From Desulfobacula sp. (GTDB taxonomy: Bacteria > Desulfobacterota > Desulfobacteria > Desulfobacterales > Desulfobacteraceae): DNA of 8,816 nt. Below the pieces are notes generated by a model. It ran no database searches, had not been told where the DNA came from, and was given only the letters and a program-made list of their open reading frames with translations. The first letter of the stretch is position 1. Each line of letters starts with the position of its first letter. The translations under genes and the position numbers were made by a program. Below are positions 1 to 6,475 of the stretch, piece after piece. Where the stretch lies: NCBI GenBank assembly GCA_029940245.1, contig JAOZRF010000093.1, positions 1 to 8,816 on the forward strand. Reading direction: 5' to 3'.

Positions 1-100
1 TAACAAGAAATAATCTCGGATAGCTGCAAAGCTCTAACCAAAATTGGAAAACTATATTTCGGAATTTTCGGTCAGACACTAGTTAATGAGTACGGACGTT

Positions 101-108
101 TATAGAAT
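101..108 (+). promoter_or_regulatory. possible -10 element upstream of the TRAP/pxp operon
   Basis: The 137 bp before the first gene have no coding capacity that I can support, so the operon promoter is expected here. TATAGAAT at 101-108 contains TAGAAT, a 5-of-6 match to the sigma-70 -10 hexamer. The hexamer 17 bp upstream (80-85, TAGTTA) matches TTGACA at only 3 of 6 positions, so the -35 is poor and an activator may be needed. A 10-bp perfect palindrome, CCAAAATTGG, lies at 38-47 and could be an operator. No sigma-54 -24/-12 pair was seen. This is weak, composition-prone evidence. Confidence 0.22.
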
Positions 109-126
109 ATTAATAACCCAAAAAAA

Positions 127-132
127 AGGAGA
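127..132 (+). promoter_or_regulatory. ribosome binding site of dctP
   Basis: AGGAGA lies six bases before the ATG at 138, inside a run of purines. It fixes the start of the binding protein, whose N-terminus then reads as a good signal peptide. Confidence 0.75.
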
Positions 133-137
133 AAGAG

Positions 138-1127
138 ATGAAAAAATTATTAATTGTTTTAACCGGTATGATGTTTGCCTTAACCTTATTTTCCAATGCC
201 ATGGCAAAAACCAAGTGGGACCTTCACCTGAATTATCCTGCTGGCAACTTTCACTCCAAGGGTGCAAAAATATTTGCCGATAAAGTCGCTAAAGCGACTA
301 ATGGTGAACTTACTATTGTTCTTCATCCGGGCTCATCATTGGGATTTAAGGGTCCAGAGCTTTTAAGGTCTGTTGCCGAAGGCCAGCTTGCAGTTGCTGA
401 AATCCCCACGGGCATGGTTGAAGGGGATGCACCCGTCCTTGCATTGACGGCACAGCCTTTTATTTCCACAAATGCTTTTGAACAGCGTCTTCTTTATCAG
501 CTTTCCAAACAACTATATGCTAAAACCTTAAAAAAATTCAACCAGATGACTCTTTATACCTCTGTATGGCCTTTTTCAGGTATCTACACCCAGCGTCCTA
601 TTCAGTCTGAATCCGATTTAAAAGGCTTAAAAATGAGGGTTTATGACGGTACTGGACTTGCCTTTGGAAAAGCCACTGGTATTGCGGCAAGAAAAATGCC
701 TTTTTCAGAAGTATATCCTGCCATGAAAGCAGGGCTTCTGGATTCCATGTACACCTCTTCTCCCTCTGGTGTTGATGCAAAAGCATGGGAAGTTTTAAAA
801 TATTTTACACCGATAAATATTGTCGGTCCCGTGAATATGATCAATGTCAACCAGGATGCCTGGAATAAACTTGATAAAAAAACTCAGGAAACAGTCCTTG
901 AAATTGCAACCCAGATGGAGGACGACATGTGGAACCTTGCAGGAGACATGGATCGTAAAAGCCGGGCCACTCTTATAAAAAACGGGATGACCATTGATCC
1001 TGTGAGCAAAGAATTTCGTTCACAGCTAAATGCTATCGGTGAAAAATTAAGGGCACAATGGGCAAAAAAAGCAGGTAGCGATGCCCAGGTCGTTCTCAGC
1101 CAGTATTACAAGATTACAGGCAGGTAG
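138..1127 (+). CDS. dctP: TRAP transporter substrate-binding protein (DctP family)
   Basis: This is the periplasmic solute-binding subunit of a tripartite ATP-independent transporter: it captures a carboxylate and delivers it to the DctQ-DctM membrane complex, which is driven by an ion gradient. The product is 329 residues, the usual size. Residues 1-23 form a signal peptide: MKK, a hydrophobic stretch, then AMA before K24 as a likely signal peptidase I site. The mature protein shows family hallmarks: a GAKIFADKV helix near 42-50, HPGSSLG at 63-69, and the GLKMRV segment at 163-168. Arg167 fits the conserved arginine that pairs with the substrate carboxylate in DctP proteins. PFSEVYPAMKAGLLDS at 188-203 is the typical following helix. 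The pxpABC genes downstream suggest 5-oxoproline as ligand; DctP proteins that bind pyroglutamate are known from Bordetella. That specificity is inference, because binding-pocket residues cannot be judged reliably by eye. Confidence 0.93.
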   Translation: MKKLLIVLTGMMFALTLFSNAMAKTKWDLHLNYPAGNFHSKGAKIFADKVAKATNGELTIVLHPGSSLGFKGPELLRSVAEGQLAVAEIPTGMVEGDAPVLALTAQPFISTNAFEQRLLYQLSKQLYAKTLKKFNQMTLYTSVWPFSGIYTQRPIQSESDLKGLKMRVYDGTGLAFGKATGIAARKMPFSEVYPAMKAGLLDSMYTSSPSGVDAKAWEVLKYFTPINIVGPVNMINVNQDAWNKLDKKTQETVLEIATQMEDDMWNLAGDMDRKSRATLIKNGMTIDPVSKEFRSQLNAIGEKLRAQWAKKAGSDAQVVLSQYYKITGR

Positions 1128-1156
1128 AAAAAACAGCCCGATAAGGTCCTTGCATA

Positions 1157-1230
1157 TGGGGTCAGGCTTGTTTTATTGTGTTTTTATCAAAAAACCGACA
1201 AAAAAATGCAATAATGCAAGCCTGATCCCA
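1157..1230. repeat. 74-bp imperfect inverted repeat (hairpin element) between dctP and dctQ
   Basis: Left arm 1157-1185 and right arm 1202-1230 are each 29 bases and surround a 16-base A-rich loop. The outer 14 bases (TGGGGTCAGGCTTG against CAAGCCTGATCCCA) pair throughout apart from one G-T position. Across the whole stem I count 24 Watson-Crick pairs, four G-U-compatible pairs and one T-T mismatch, so the sense transcript would form 28 of 29 pairs. The element fills most of the 135-bp gap after the dctP stop. There is no U-run after the right arm, so it is not a classical terminator. It could stabilise the upstream dctP message or limit read-through, giving more binding protein than membrane subunits. 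The GGGGTCAGG-type ends resemble REP/MITE-like palindromes mobilised by IS200-like transposases, but copy number cannot be seen here. Confidence 0.75.
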
Positions 1231-1262
1231 CTTAAATTCTACCATAAATTTTGGTGATCTTA

Positions 1263-1766
1263 ATGAATAAACTTGTAAAATGGTCAGACAATTTAACCAA
1301 CGTTATGGCAAATATCTCCGCTGTAATTTTAGGGCTGATGTCTATTTTGATTTTAGTGGAAATTTTTATATGGAATCTATTTAAAAGGACAACCTTGATC
1401 GCTGATGAATACAGTGCATACGGTCTTGCAGCAATTATTTTTATGGGAGCGGGATATTGTCTTAAGGAAAAAGGCCATATCAGAATAACCCTGGTACTGG
1501 GATTTCTGCCCAAAAAACCGGCCCGTGTCATTACCTTTATTTCTACGCTGATTACCACTGTTTTTATGGGATATTTATGGTGGTATCTTTTTAAAATGGT
1601 TAAATCAGCCATAAGATATGAATCAACATCAGGAACCTTGACCAACACGCCTTTATGGATTCCCCAGGCAGTAATGCTGGTGGGTGCAGGATGCTTTTTT
1701 ATCCAGCTTGCAGCCACGACCATAAAAACCTGGCATGCAATTTCAACAAAAGAGGAGGTCGTATAA
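1263..1766 (+). CDS. dctQ: TRAP transporter small permease subunit (DctQ family)
   Basis: This is the small membrane subunit of the TRAP transporter; it pairs with DctM and helps dock the binding protein. It has 167 residues from the ATG at 1263 and four predicted membrane helices, at about 14-38, 49-67, 88-110 and 131-153. The family signature is clear around residues 48-82: DEYSAYGLAAIIFMGAGY, then a charged KEKGHIRI loop leading into LVLGFLP. The start is chosen at the ATG; an in-frame TTG at 1251 would add only four residues and is less likely. The ribosome site is weak (GGTG at 1253-1256, six bases upstream), consistent with low expression relative to dctP. The stop codon overlaps the dctM start (TAATG at 1764-1768), so the two membrane subunits are probably translationally coupled. 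Confidence 0.92.
   Translation: MNKLVKWSDNLTNVMANISAVILGLMSILILVEIFIWNLFKRTTLIADEYSAYGLAAIIFMGAGYCLKEKGHIRITLVLGFLPKKPARVITFISTLITTVFMGYLWWYLFKMVKSAIRYESTSGTLTNTPLWIPQAVMLVGAGCFFIQLAATTIKTWHAISTKEEVV
1753..1758 (+). promoter_or_regulatory. ribosome binding site deciding the dctM start
   Basis: A perfect AGGAGG lies seven bases before the ATG at 1766, within the end of dctQ. It selects this ATG over in-frame start codons further upstream, such as 1655, which would add 37 residues that do not resemble DctM. Confidence 0.85.
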
Positions 1767-3076
1767 TGGAAGCAGACCTCTTTGTTATGTCCTTAGTGGT
1801 GTTTGGTGTTCTTTTTTTATGTCTATCCGCGGGTATCTGGGTTGGATTTTCTCTTTTTATTGTCGGCTTTGTCGGCATGACTTTTTTTTCTTCCCTGCCT
1901 GCTGGAAACAATATGGCGTCTTCGGCCTGGGCAACCATAGAAAAATGGGAATATGTGGCCCTGCCCCTGTTTATCTTGATGGGGGAGATATTATACCGGT
2001 CAGGGATTTCGGAAAAACTTTTCAAGGCCCTGGTCCCCTGGCTTTATCGTCTTCCAGGCGGGCTTTTGCTTATGAATATTGTGTCATGCACTCTTTTTGC
2101 CGCAGTTTCCGGCTCAAGCGCGGCCACAACAGCTACTGTTGGCAGAATTACCCTGGCGGAATTCGACAAACTGGGGTATGACAGAAGTCTTTCAATGGGT
2201 TCCCTTGCCGGGGCAGGCACACTGGGTTTTTTAATACCCCCCTCTTTGATCATGATTGTTTATGCCATTTTAGCCGAGGTTTCCATTGGGAAAATGTTTA
2301 TGGCAGGCATTTTACCGGGTTTGCTTCTTGCCGGAATTTATTCTGCATACATAATTTACAGGGGAATTAAAAATCCTGAAATCGCACCGCAAACCCAGGA
2401 TAGTTATTCATGGGCAGATCGTTTTTTAGGGCTTAAGGACCTTGCTCCCACATTAATACTTATCCTGGTTGTTCTCGGAAGTATTTACGGGGGTTATGCA
2501 ACCCCGACTGAAGCCGCTGCGCTGGGTGTTTTCGGGGCCTTTGTTTTTGCAGTCTTAAACCGCCAGATGACGATGAAAATTTCTTTTGAATGTCTTAAAG
2601 GGGCGGTTAAAACTAATGCCATGATCATGCTCATAGTTGTGGGTGCGGGTTTTTTATCCAGAGTAATGGGGTTTTTAGGAATTCCCGCGGCAATTACCTT
2701 TGCAATATCGGAACTGAATCTTTCGCCATATATGCTGATGCTTCTTCTTGGAGGTGTTTATCTTGTGCTGGGATGTCTTCTGGACGGGTTTTCCATTGTT
2801 GTCATGACACTGCCCATAGCGCTTCCCATGGTGACTGCAGCAGGATTTGATCCAATATGGTTCGGTATTTATCTTATTTTAATGGTGGAAGTAAGCCAGA
2901 TCACACCTCCTGTCGGGTTCAATCTTTTTGTGATACAGGGTCTGACGGGGGAGCCCATCATGAAAATAGCCAGATATGCTTTGCCATTCTTTTTTTTAAT
3001 GTTATTAACAACTGCAATCCTGACGATTTTCCCAAAGATTGCATTGTATCTTCCGGAACTTATGGTAACAAAATAA
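1766..3076 (+). CDS. dctM: TRAP transporter large permease subunit (DctM family)
   Basis: This is the large membrane subunit, which carries the transport path for the substrate and the coupling ion. The 436-residue product is the normal family length and almost wholly hydrophobic, with about a dozen membrane segments. Recognisable DctM motifs in order are: LPLFILMGEIL (66-76); FAAVSGSSAATTATVG (111-126), the first conserved Ser/Thr-rich hairpin-like segment; GTLGFLIPPSLIMI (151-164) followed by GKMFMAGILPG (175-185); GGYATPTEAAALGVFGA (242-258); LLDGFSIVVMTLPIALP (338-354); and EVSQITPPVGFNLFVIQG (375-392), the repeat-related second half of the core. The two-fold pattern of G-P-P/T-P-P motifs is that of the ion-transporter superfamily. 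It starts by a one-base overlap with dctQ and is followed after 15 bp by pxpA, which argues for one transcript. Confidence 0.95.
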   Translation: MEADLFVMSLVVFGVLFLCLSAGIWVGFSLFIVGFVGMTFFSSLPAGNNMASSAWATIEKWEYVALPLFILMGEILYRSGISEKLFKALVPWLYRLPGGLLLMNIVSCTLFAAVSGSSAATTATVGRITLAEFDKLGYDRSLSMGSLAGAGTLGFLIPPSLIMIVYAILAEVSIGKMFMAGILPGLLLAGIYSAYIIYRGIKNPEIAPQTQDSYSWADRFLGLKDLAPTLILILVVLGSIYGGYATPTEAAALGVFGAFVFAVLNRQMTMKISFECLKGAVKTNAMIMLIVVGAGFLSRVMGFLGIPAAITFAISELNLSPYMLMLLLGGVYLVLGCLLDGFSIVVMTLPIALPMVTAAGFDPIWFGIYLILMVEVSQITPPVGFNLFVIQGLTGEPIMKIARYALPFFFLMLLTTAILTIFPKIALYLPELMVTK

Positions 3077-3091
3077 ATAAAAAGGTAAATA

Positions 3092-3886
3092 ATGAAAGAG
3101 ATTGATTTAAACTGTGACATGGGTGAAAGCTTTGGTGTATACAAGCTTGGCATGGACGAGCAGGTCATGAAGCATATCAGTTCAGCAAATATTGCCTGCG
3201 GCTTTCATGCCGGAGACCCGCTTGTAATGGATAAAACTATAAAAATGGCGGTTAAAAACAAGGTCGGAATCGGAGCACATCCGGGTTATCCTGATCTTTT
3301 GGGATTTGGCCGCCGGCATATTGCCTGCTCCCCGGAAGAGATCCGGAACTATCTTATTTACCAGGTAAGTGCCATTAAAGGATTCTGCCATGTGCACGGG
3401 GCAAAACTTTCCCATGTTAAACCCCATGGGGCTCTTTATCTTGATGCCGTTGAAAAAAAAGACATAGCCCAGGCAATTGCCAGGGGGATAATGAGTCTGG
3501 ACCCGGATCTTTATTTTGTGGCCCTGGCAGGAAAAAAAGGGGACATGATGAGACGTATGGGAGAGGAACTGGGGCTTAAAGTTATCTATGAAGCTTTCCC
3601 TGACCGGGCCTATACACCTGAAGGGACCCTTTTGCCCAGAAAACAGCCGGGAGCTGTTATTTCAGATCCTGATGAAGTGGCCAAAAGAGCCCTTGATATG
3701 GCAAACGGATTTGTAACAGCCGTGGATGGGACAAAGATTGAGCTTTTTGTGCAGACACTTTGTGTGCATGGTGATACGCTTGGTGCTGTGAATCTGGTTG
3801 CAAATATCAGAAAAAATCTGGAAGCAAATGATATAAAAGTAAAACCCATGGGGGAAAGTCCGGATCATGGAATCAAGACTATTTGA
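3092..3886 (+). CDS. pxpA: 5-oxoprolinase subunit PxpA (LamB/YcsF family)
   Basis: This is subunit A of the ATP-dependent 5-oxoprolinase, which with PxpB and PxpC converts 5-oxo-L-proline to L-glutamate in the cytoplasm. It has 264 residues, slightly longer than E. coli PxpA as I recall it (about 244). The family signature runs from the N-terminus: DLNCDMGES (5-13), SSANIACGFHAGDP (30-43), GIGAHPGYPD (59-68) and HVKPHGALY (108-116). It continues with an FPDRAYTPEGTLLPR segment and, near the C-terminus, QTLCVHGDT. The His and Asp residues in these motifs are the presumed metal- or substrate-binding residues of the TIM-barrel-like fold. AAGG at 3082-3085 provides the ribosome site. The last 20 bases overlap the start of pxpB. 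The gene order A-B-C differs from the B-C-A order of E. coli. No signal peptide is present, as expected. Confidence 0.95.
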   Translation: MKEIDLNCDMGESFGVYKLGMDEQVMKHISSANIACGFHAGDPLVMDKTIKMAVKNKVGIGAHPGYPDLLGFGRRHIACSPEEIRNYLIYQVSAIKGFCHVHGAKLSHVKPHGALYLDAVEKKDIAQAIARGIMSLDPDLYFVALAGKKGDMMRRMGEELGLKVIYEAFPDRAYTPEGTLLPRKQPGAVISDPDEVAKRALDMANGFVTAVDGTKIELFVQTLCVHGDTLGAVNLVANIRKNLEANDIKVKPMGESPDHGIKTI

Positions 3887-4574
3887 AAAACCGGTATATC
3901 GCCTGGCAGGAGACAATGGCCTTCTTGTTGAATTTGGGGAGGGTATTGATTCCAGGGTAAATGCAAAAGTCCGGGCCATGGCCCGCTCCCTGGGAAAAGA
4001 CAGGCCCCTGGGTGTCCTGGAAATGATCCCCACCTACAGGTCTGTTTTATTTTTCTATGATCCGGAACTTACAAATCCAGATAAGCTTTGCACCCTGATT
4101 GAGCAGGTTGAAAAAAGCCTTGAAAAAATTGATATCCAGCCCTTTAAAATAGTGGAGATCCCCGTTTGTTACGCAGATGAATTTGGCCCTGACATTGAGA
4201 ATGTCCAAAAAACCCACGGCCTGACCAGAAAAGAGGTTATCCACCTTCATTCAAAACCGGAATATCTGATTTATATGGTGGGCTTTACACCCGGGTTTGC
4301 TTTTTTGGGCGGGCTTGACGAAAAATTGCATACCCCGAGACTTGCAACCCCGCGCATGCTGGTACCGGAAGGTTCTGTGGGTATTGCAAACAACCAGACG
4401 GGAATGTACCCCATTGCAAGTCCGGGCGGCTGGCAGATCATCGGAAAAACCCCTTTAAAACTTTTTGCACCGGATCGAGCCAACCCCTTTATTTACAAGG
4501 CAGGGGATAAAATAAAATTCAAACCCATATCAAAACCGGAATATGACCTGCTTGCTCAACGGGAGAACTGCTGA
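3867..4574 (+). CDS. pxpB: 5-oxoprolinase subunit PxpB (KipI-like, carboxyltransferase domain C/D)
   Basis: This subunit pairs with PxpC and corresponds to one half of the biotin-independent carboxyltransferase-like module also seen in allophanate and urea amidolyase. The product is 235 residues. A typical N-terminal segment (DNGLLVEFG, 16-24) leads to the domain core: EIPVCYADEFGPDI (97-110), YMVGFTPGFAFLGGL (136-150), LATPR (159-163), VPEGSVGIANNQTGMYP (166-182) and SPGGWQIIGKTPLKLF (185-200). These are near-canonical KipI/PxpB motifs. Older annotation calls relatives 'KipI, inhibitor of sporulation kinase KipA', but the complete A-B-C set supports the oxoprolinase role. The ATG at 3867 lies inside pxpA, with a G-rich site at 3850-3854 about 12 bases upstream, so initiation probably depends on coupling. 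The TGA overlaps the pxpC ATG by one base (ATGA at 4571-4574 region reads TGATG at 4572-4576). Confidence 0.95.
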   Translation: MESRLFEKPVYRLAGDNGLLVEFGEGIDSRVNAKVRAMARSLGKDRPLGVLEMIPTYRSVLFFYDPELTNPDKLCTLIEQVEKSLEKIDIQPFKIVEIPVCYADEFGPDIENVQKTHGLTRKEVIHLHSKPEYLIYMVGFTPGFAFLGGLDEKLHTPRLATPRMLVPEGSVGIANNQTGMYPIASPGGWQIIGKTPLKLFAPDRANPFIYKAGDKIKFKPISKPEYDLLAQRENC

Positions 4575-5518
4575 TGAATGCTTTGAAAGTCCTGGCTCCA
4601 GGGGGATTTACCACGGTTCAGGACAAAGGAAGATTTGGGTATCAGCAAATGGGCATCCCTGTATGCGGTGTGCTTGATTCTTTTGCCTTTAACTGTGCCA
4701 ATATCCTGGTGGGCAATGATGAAAATCAGGCCGTTCTTGAAATTACGATAATGGGACCTGCCGTGGAAATATTAACAGAAATGGATATTGCCCTTACTGG
4801 GGCTGAAATGGAGATGACCCTGAATGACAAGCCCGTTGAGCAATGGAAATCCATAAGGGTAAAACCGGGTGATATTGTAACCATTTCCCAGGTTCAAACA
4901 GGATGCCGTGCCTATCTTGCTTTTAGTGGCGGCTTAAAGGTTCCCAGGATCATGGACAGTTGTTCAACCTATGTGGGCGGTAAAATCGGCGGGTTTATGG
5001 GAAGGCCTCTGAAAAAAGGAGATATCCTTGAAACCCATGAAGCCCGCGTTTTGAAAAAACCTCGGGCCATACCAGTTGCGCAGATCCCCCAATACCCTTC
5101 CAGTGTCGGTATACGTGCTATCCCGGGACCCCAGGATGACTATTTTGATTGCGGCATGACAGCCTTGTTTGAAAAAGGATATATGGTTACAGCAAAGGCG
5201 GACCGCATGGGTTATAGGTTGCAGGGCAGCCCCATACCCATAAAGAGCGGCATGCCCAAAAGCATTGTTTCAGAACCGTCAATGCCCGGCAGTATCCAAG
5301 TTCCGCCGGATGAACAGCCAATTATTCTGCTGGTGGAGCAGACTGTGGGCGGATATGCCAAAATTGCCACTGTGATTTCCACGGATCTGCCAAAGGTGGC
5401 CCAGACAACCCCTGGGGATACCATCAGATTTGAGAAAACAGATTTAAAAACGGCACATCGTCTATATCACCAGGAAAAAAATAAAATTTTAAAAATTAAA
5501 GCATTGTTTGTAAAATGA
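4574..5518 (+). CDS. pxpC: 5-oxoprolinase subunit PxpC (KipA-like, carboxyltransferase domain A/B)
   Basis: This is the third oxoprolinase subunit and the partner of PxpB. It has 314 residues, the normal size. Diagnostic motifs: GGFTTVQDKGRFGYQQMGIP (10-29) with GVLDSFAFNCANILVGN following (32-48), ending at the ND of the substrate-lobe start; YLAFSGGL (114-121) with a 'ST-x-GG' segment at 131-136; RAIPGPQDDYF (181-191); RMGYRLQG (211-218); and SEPSMPGSIQVPPDEQPI (233-250) followed by EQTVGGYAKIATVI (255-268). These match the KipA/PxpC consensus closely, with no missing block. GGGAG at 4561-4565 precedes the ATG by eight bases. The C-terminal tail is lysine-rich. Only 20 bp separate it from the next gene, and no terminator is visible in that gap. 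Confidence 0.95.
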   Translation: MNALKVLAPGGFTTVQDKGRFGYQQMGIPVCGVLDSFAFNCANILVGNDENQAVLEITIMGPAVEILTEMDIALTGAEMEMTLNDKPVEQWKSIRVKPGDIVTISQVQTGCRAYLAFSGGLKVPRIMDSCSTYVGGKIGGFMGRPLKKGDILETHEARVLKKPRAIPVAQIPQYPSSVGIRAIPGPQDDYFDCGMTALFEKGYMVTAKADRMGYRLQGSPIPIKSGMPKSIVSEPSMPGSIQVPPDEQPIILLVEQTVGGYAKIATVISTDLPKVAQTTPGDTIRFEKTDLKTAHRLYHQEKNKILKIKALFVK

Positions 5519-5524
5519 AATAAG

Positions 5525-5532
5525 AAGGAGGA
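5525..5532 (+). promoter_or_regulatory. strong ribosome binding site for the GTG-started PhnD-like gene
   Basis: AAGGAGGA is nearly the full anti-Shine-Dalgarno complement and is the strongest site in the window. It lies six bases before a GTG at 5539 and so decides that start, giving a signal peptide with no spare residues. A strong site with a GTG start suggests deliberate tuning of this protein independent of pxpC translation. Confidence 0.85.
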
Positions 5533-5538
5533 ATAAAA

Positions 5539-6459
5539 GTGAAATATGTATGGATGATTTTGCTTTGTTTTTCATTATTCCCTGGTTGTGGAGAAGATGG
5601 ATCTGCCATTAAAGTGGATTTAACTAAAAAAGAACTGGTTATCCTTAAAGAGGAACCTGATGTTATCACTTATGCCTATCTTCCTCAATATTCCCATACT
5701 GTATCCCACACCCGTCACCATTCTCTTATCCAGTATTTACGAAAAGAAACAGGGCTGAATATCAAACAGATATTTCCGGATACTTTTGATGAGCACATGA
5801 AAATGGTGGGCCGGAAAAAAATTGATATTTCCTTTTCCAATCCCTTTATTTACGTAAAAATTGCTAAAAGATATGGCGCAAATGCATTTGCCAGGATTGT
5901 GGAAGTGAATGGCAAAGAAAGTTTCAGGGGGCAGATTATCTCTAGGATGGATAATGCTTCCATCCAAACCCTGTCGGATTGTCGTAACAAAAGCTGGATT
6001 GCTGTGGATTCAACATCAGCCGGTGGATATCTTTATCCTTTGGGCCATTTCTTTGATCACGGTATTACAAAAAAGGATTTTCAAGAGATTGCCTTTGCAC
6101 CGGGACCTGGCGGAAAACAGGAAAAGGTGGTACTTTCAGTTTATGCCGGCAAATATGATATTGGAACCATCAGGGAAGGCACTCTGGATGTGGTGGCAGA
6201 TAAAATTAATGTCAAAAATATAAAGATTATTTCAATGACTGACCCGTATCCCGGCTGGGTGTATGCTGCCAGGAAAAATCTTGATAAAAAAATCGTGGAA
6301 AAAATACAACAGGCCTTGGAAAAACTTGATTTTAATCATAAGCAACATCGTGAAATATTAGAAGCTGCCAATTTTATCAAGGTGATCACGTCTAGCGATT
6401 CAGATTTTGACGAAGTACGAAAATTAGCAGATAAAGTGGGTATGAATCTTGAAGAATAA
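5539..6459 (+). CDS. PhnD-like periplasmic substrate-binding protein, probable lipoprotein, orphan
   Basis: The 306-residue product is a type II periplasmic binding protein of the PhnD (phosphate/phosphonate-binding, PF12974-like) family. Residues 1-17 are a short hydrophobic leader ending LFPGC; Cys17 is a likely lipidation site, although Phe at -3 makes the lipobox non-standard. Family features: the folded part begins around YAYLPQYSHT (45-54); KKIDISFSNPFIYVKI (93-108) matches the 'DI-f-gP-y' motif; LSDCRNKSWIAVDSTSAGGYLYP (145-167) matches the 'dL-gk-iafvd-sSaSGylyP' ligand-loop motif; KYDIGTIREGTLD (205-217) is the 'yDag-v' segment; and DPYPGWVYAARKNLD (235-249) is the C-terminal 'pipgw-v' segment. 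No ABC permease or ATPase gene flanks it. It is instead followed after 16 bp by a histidine kinase, which suggests a sensory rather than transport role. Its ligand cannot be told from sequence alone. The GTG start at 5539 is set by the strong site upstream. Confidence 0.87.
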   Translation: MKYVWMILLCFSLFPGCGEDGSAIKVDLTKKELVILKEEPDVITYAYLPQYSHTVSHTRHHSLIQYLRKETGLNIKQIFPDTFDEHMKMVGRKKIDISFSNPFIYVKIAKRYGANAFARIVEVNGKESFRGQIISRMDNASIQTLSDCRNKSWIAVDSTSAGGYLYPLGHFFDHGITKKDFQEIAFAPGPGGKQEKVVLSVYAGKYDIGTIREGTLDVVADKINVKNIKIISMTDPYPGWVYAARKNLDKKIVEKIQQALEKLDFNHKQHREILEAANFIKVITSSDSDFDEVRKLADKVGMNLEE

Positions 6460-6475
6460 AGGGACTTTAGAATAA

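Noticed and set aside
1..105. Open + strand frame from 4 to 105 as the tail of an upstream gene
   Set aside because: An in-frame TAA sits at 1-3, so it cannot be the tail of a longer gene, and it contains no ATG and no recognisable motif.
86..283. 65-residue + strand frame overlapping the dctP start
   Set aside because: It overlaps the signal peptide of dctP in another frame, has no ribosome site, and its composition is not protein-like.
1157..1230. Rho-independent terminator after dctP
   Set aside because: The stem is strong but the right arm is followed by CTTAAATTCT, not a U-run, and the operon continues on the same strand.
1251..1262. TTG start for dctQ
   Set aside because: It would add only four residues and has no ribosome site; the ATG at 1263 with GGTG upstream is preferred.
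1232..1723. 163-residue open frame on the minus strand
   Set aside because: It lies entirely antisense to dctQ and overlaps the hairpin edge. The dctQ frame has clear family motifs and this one has none.
1655..1765. Upstream extension of dctM by 37 residues
   Set aside because: The added residues are the out-of-frame end of dctQ. A perfect AGGAGG and the TAATG junction favour the ATG at 1766.
5539..6459. Phosphonate ABC transporter operon
   Set aside because: Only the binding protein is present. The following genes are a kinase and a regulator, and pxpC precedes it, so a transport assignment is unsupported in this window.
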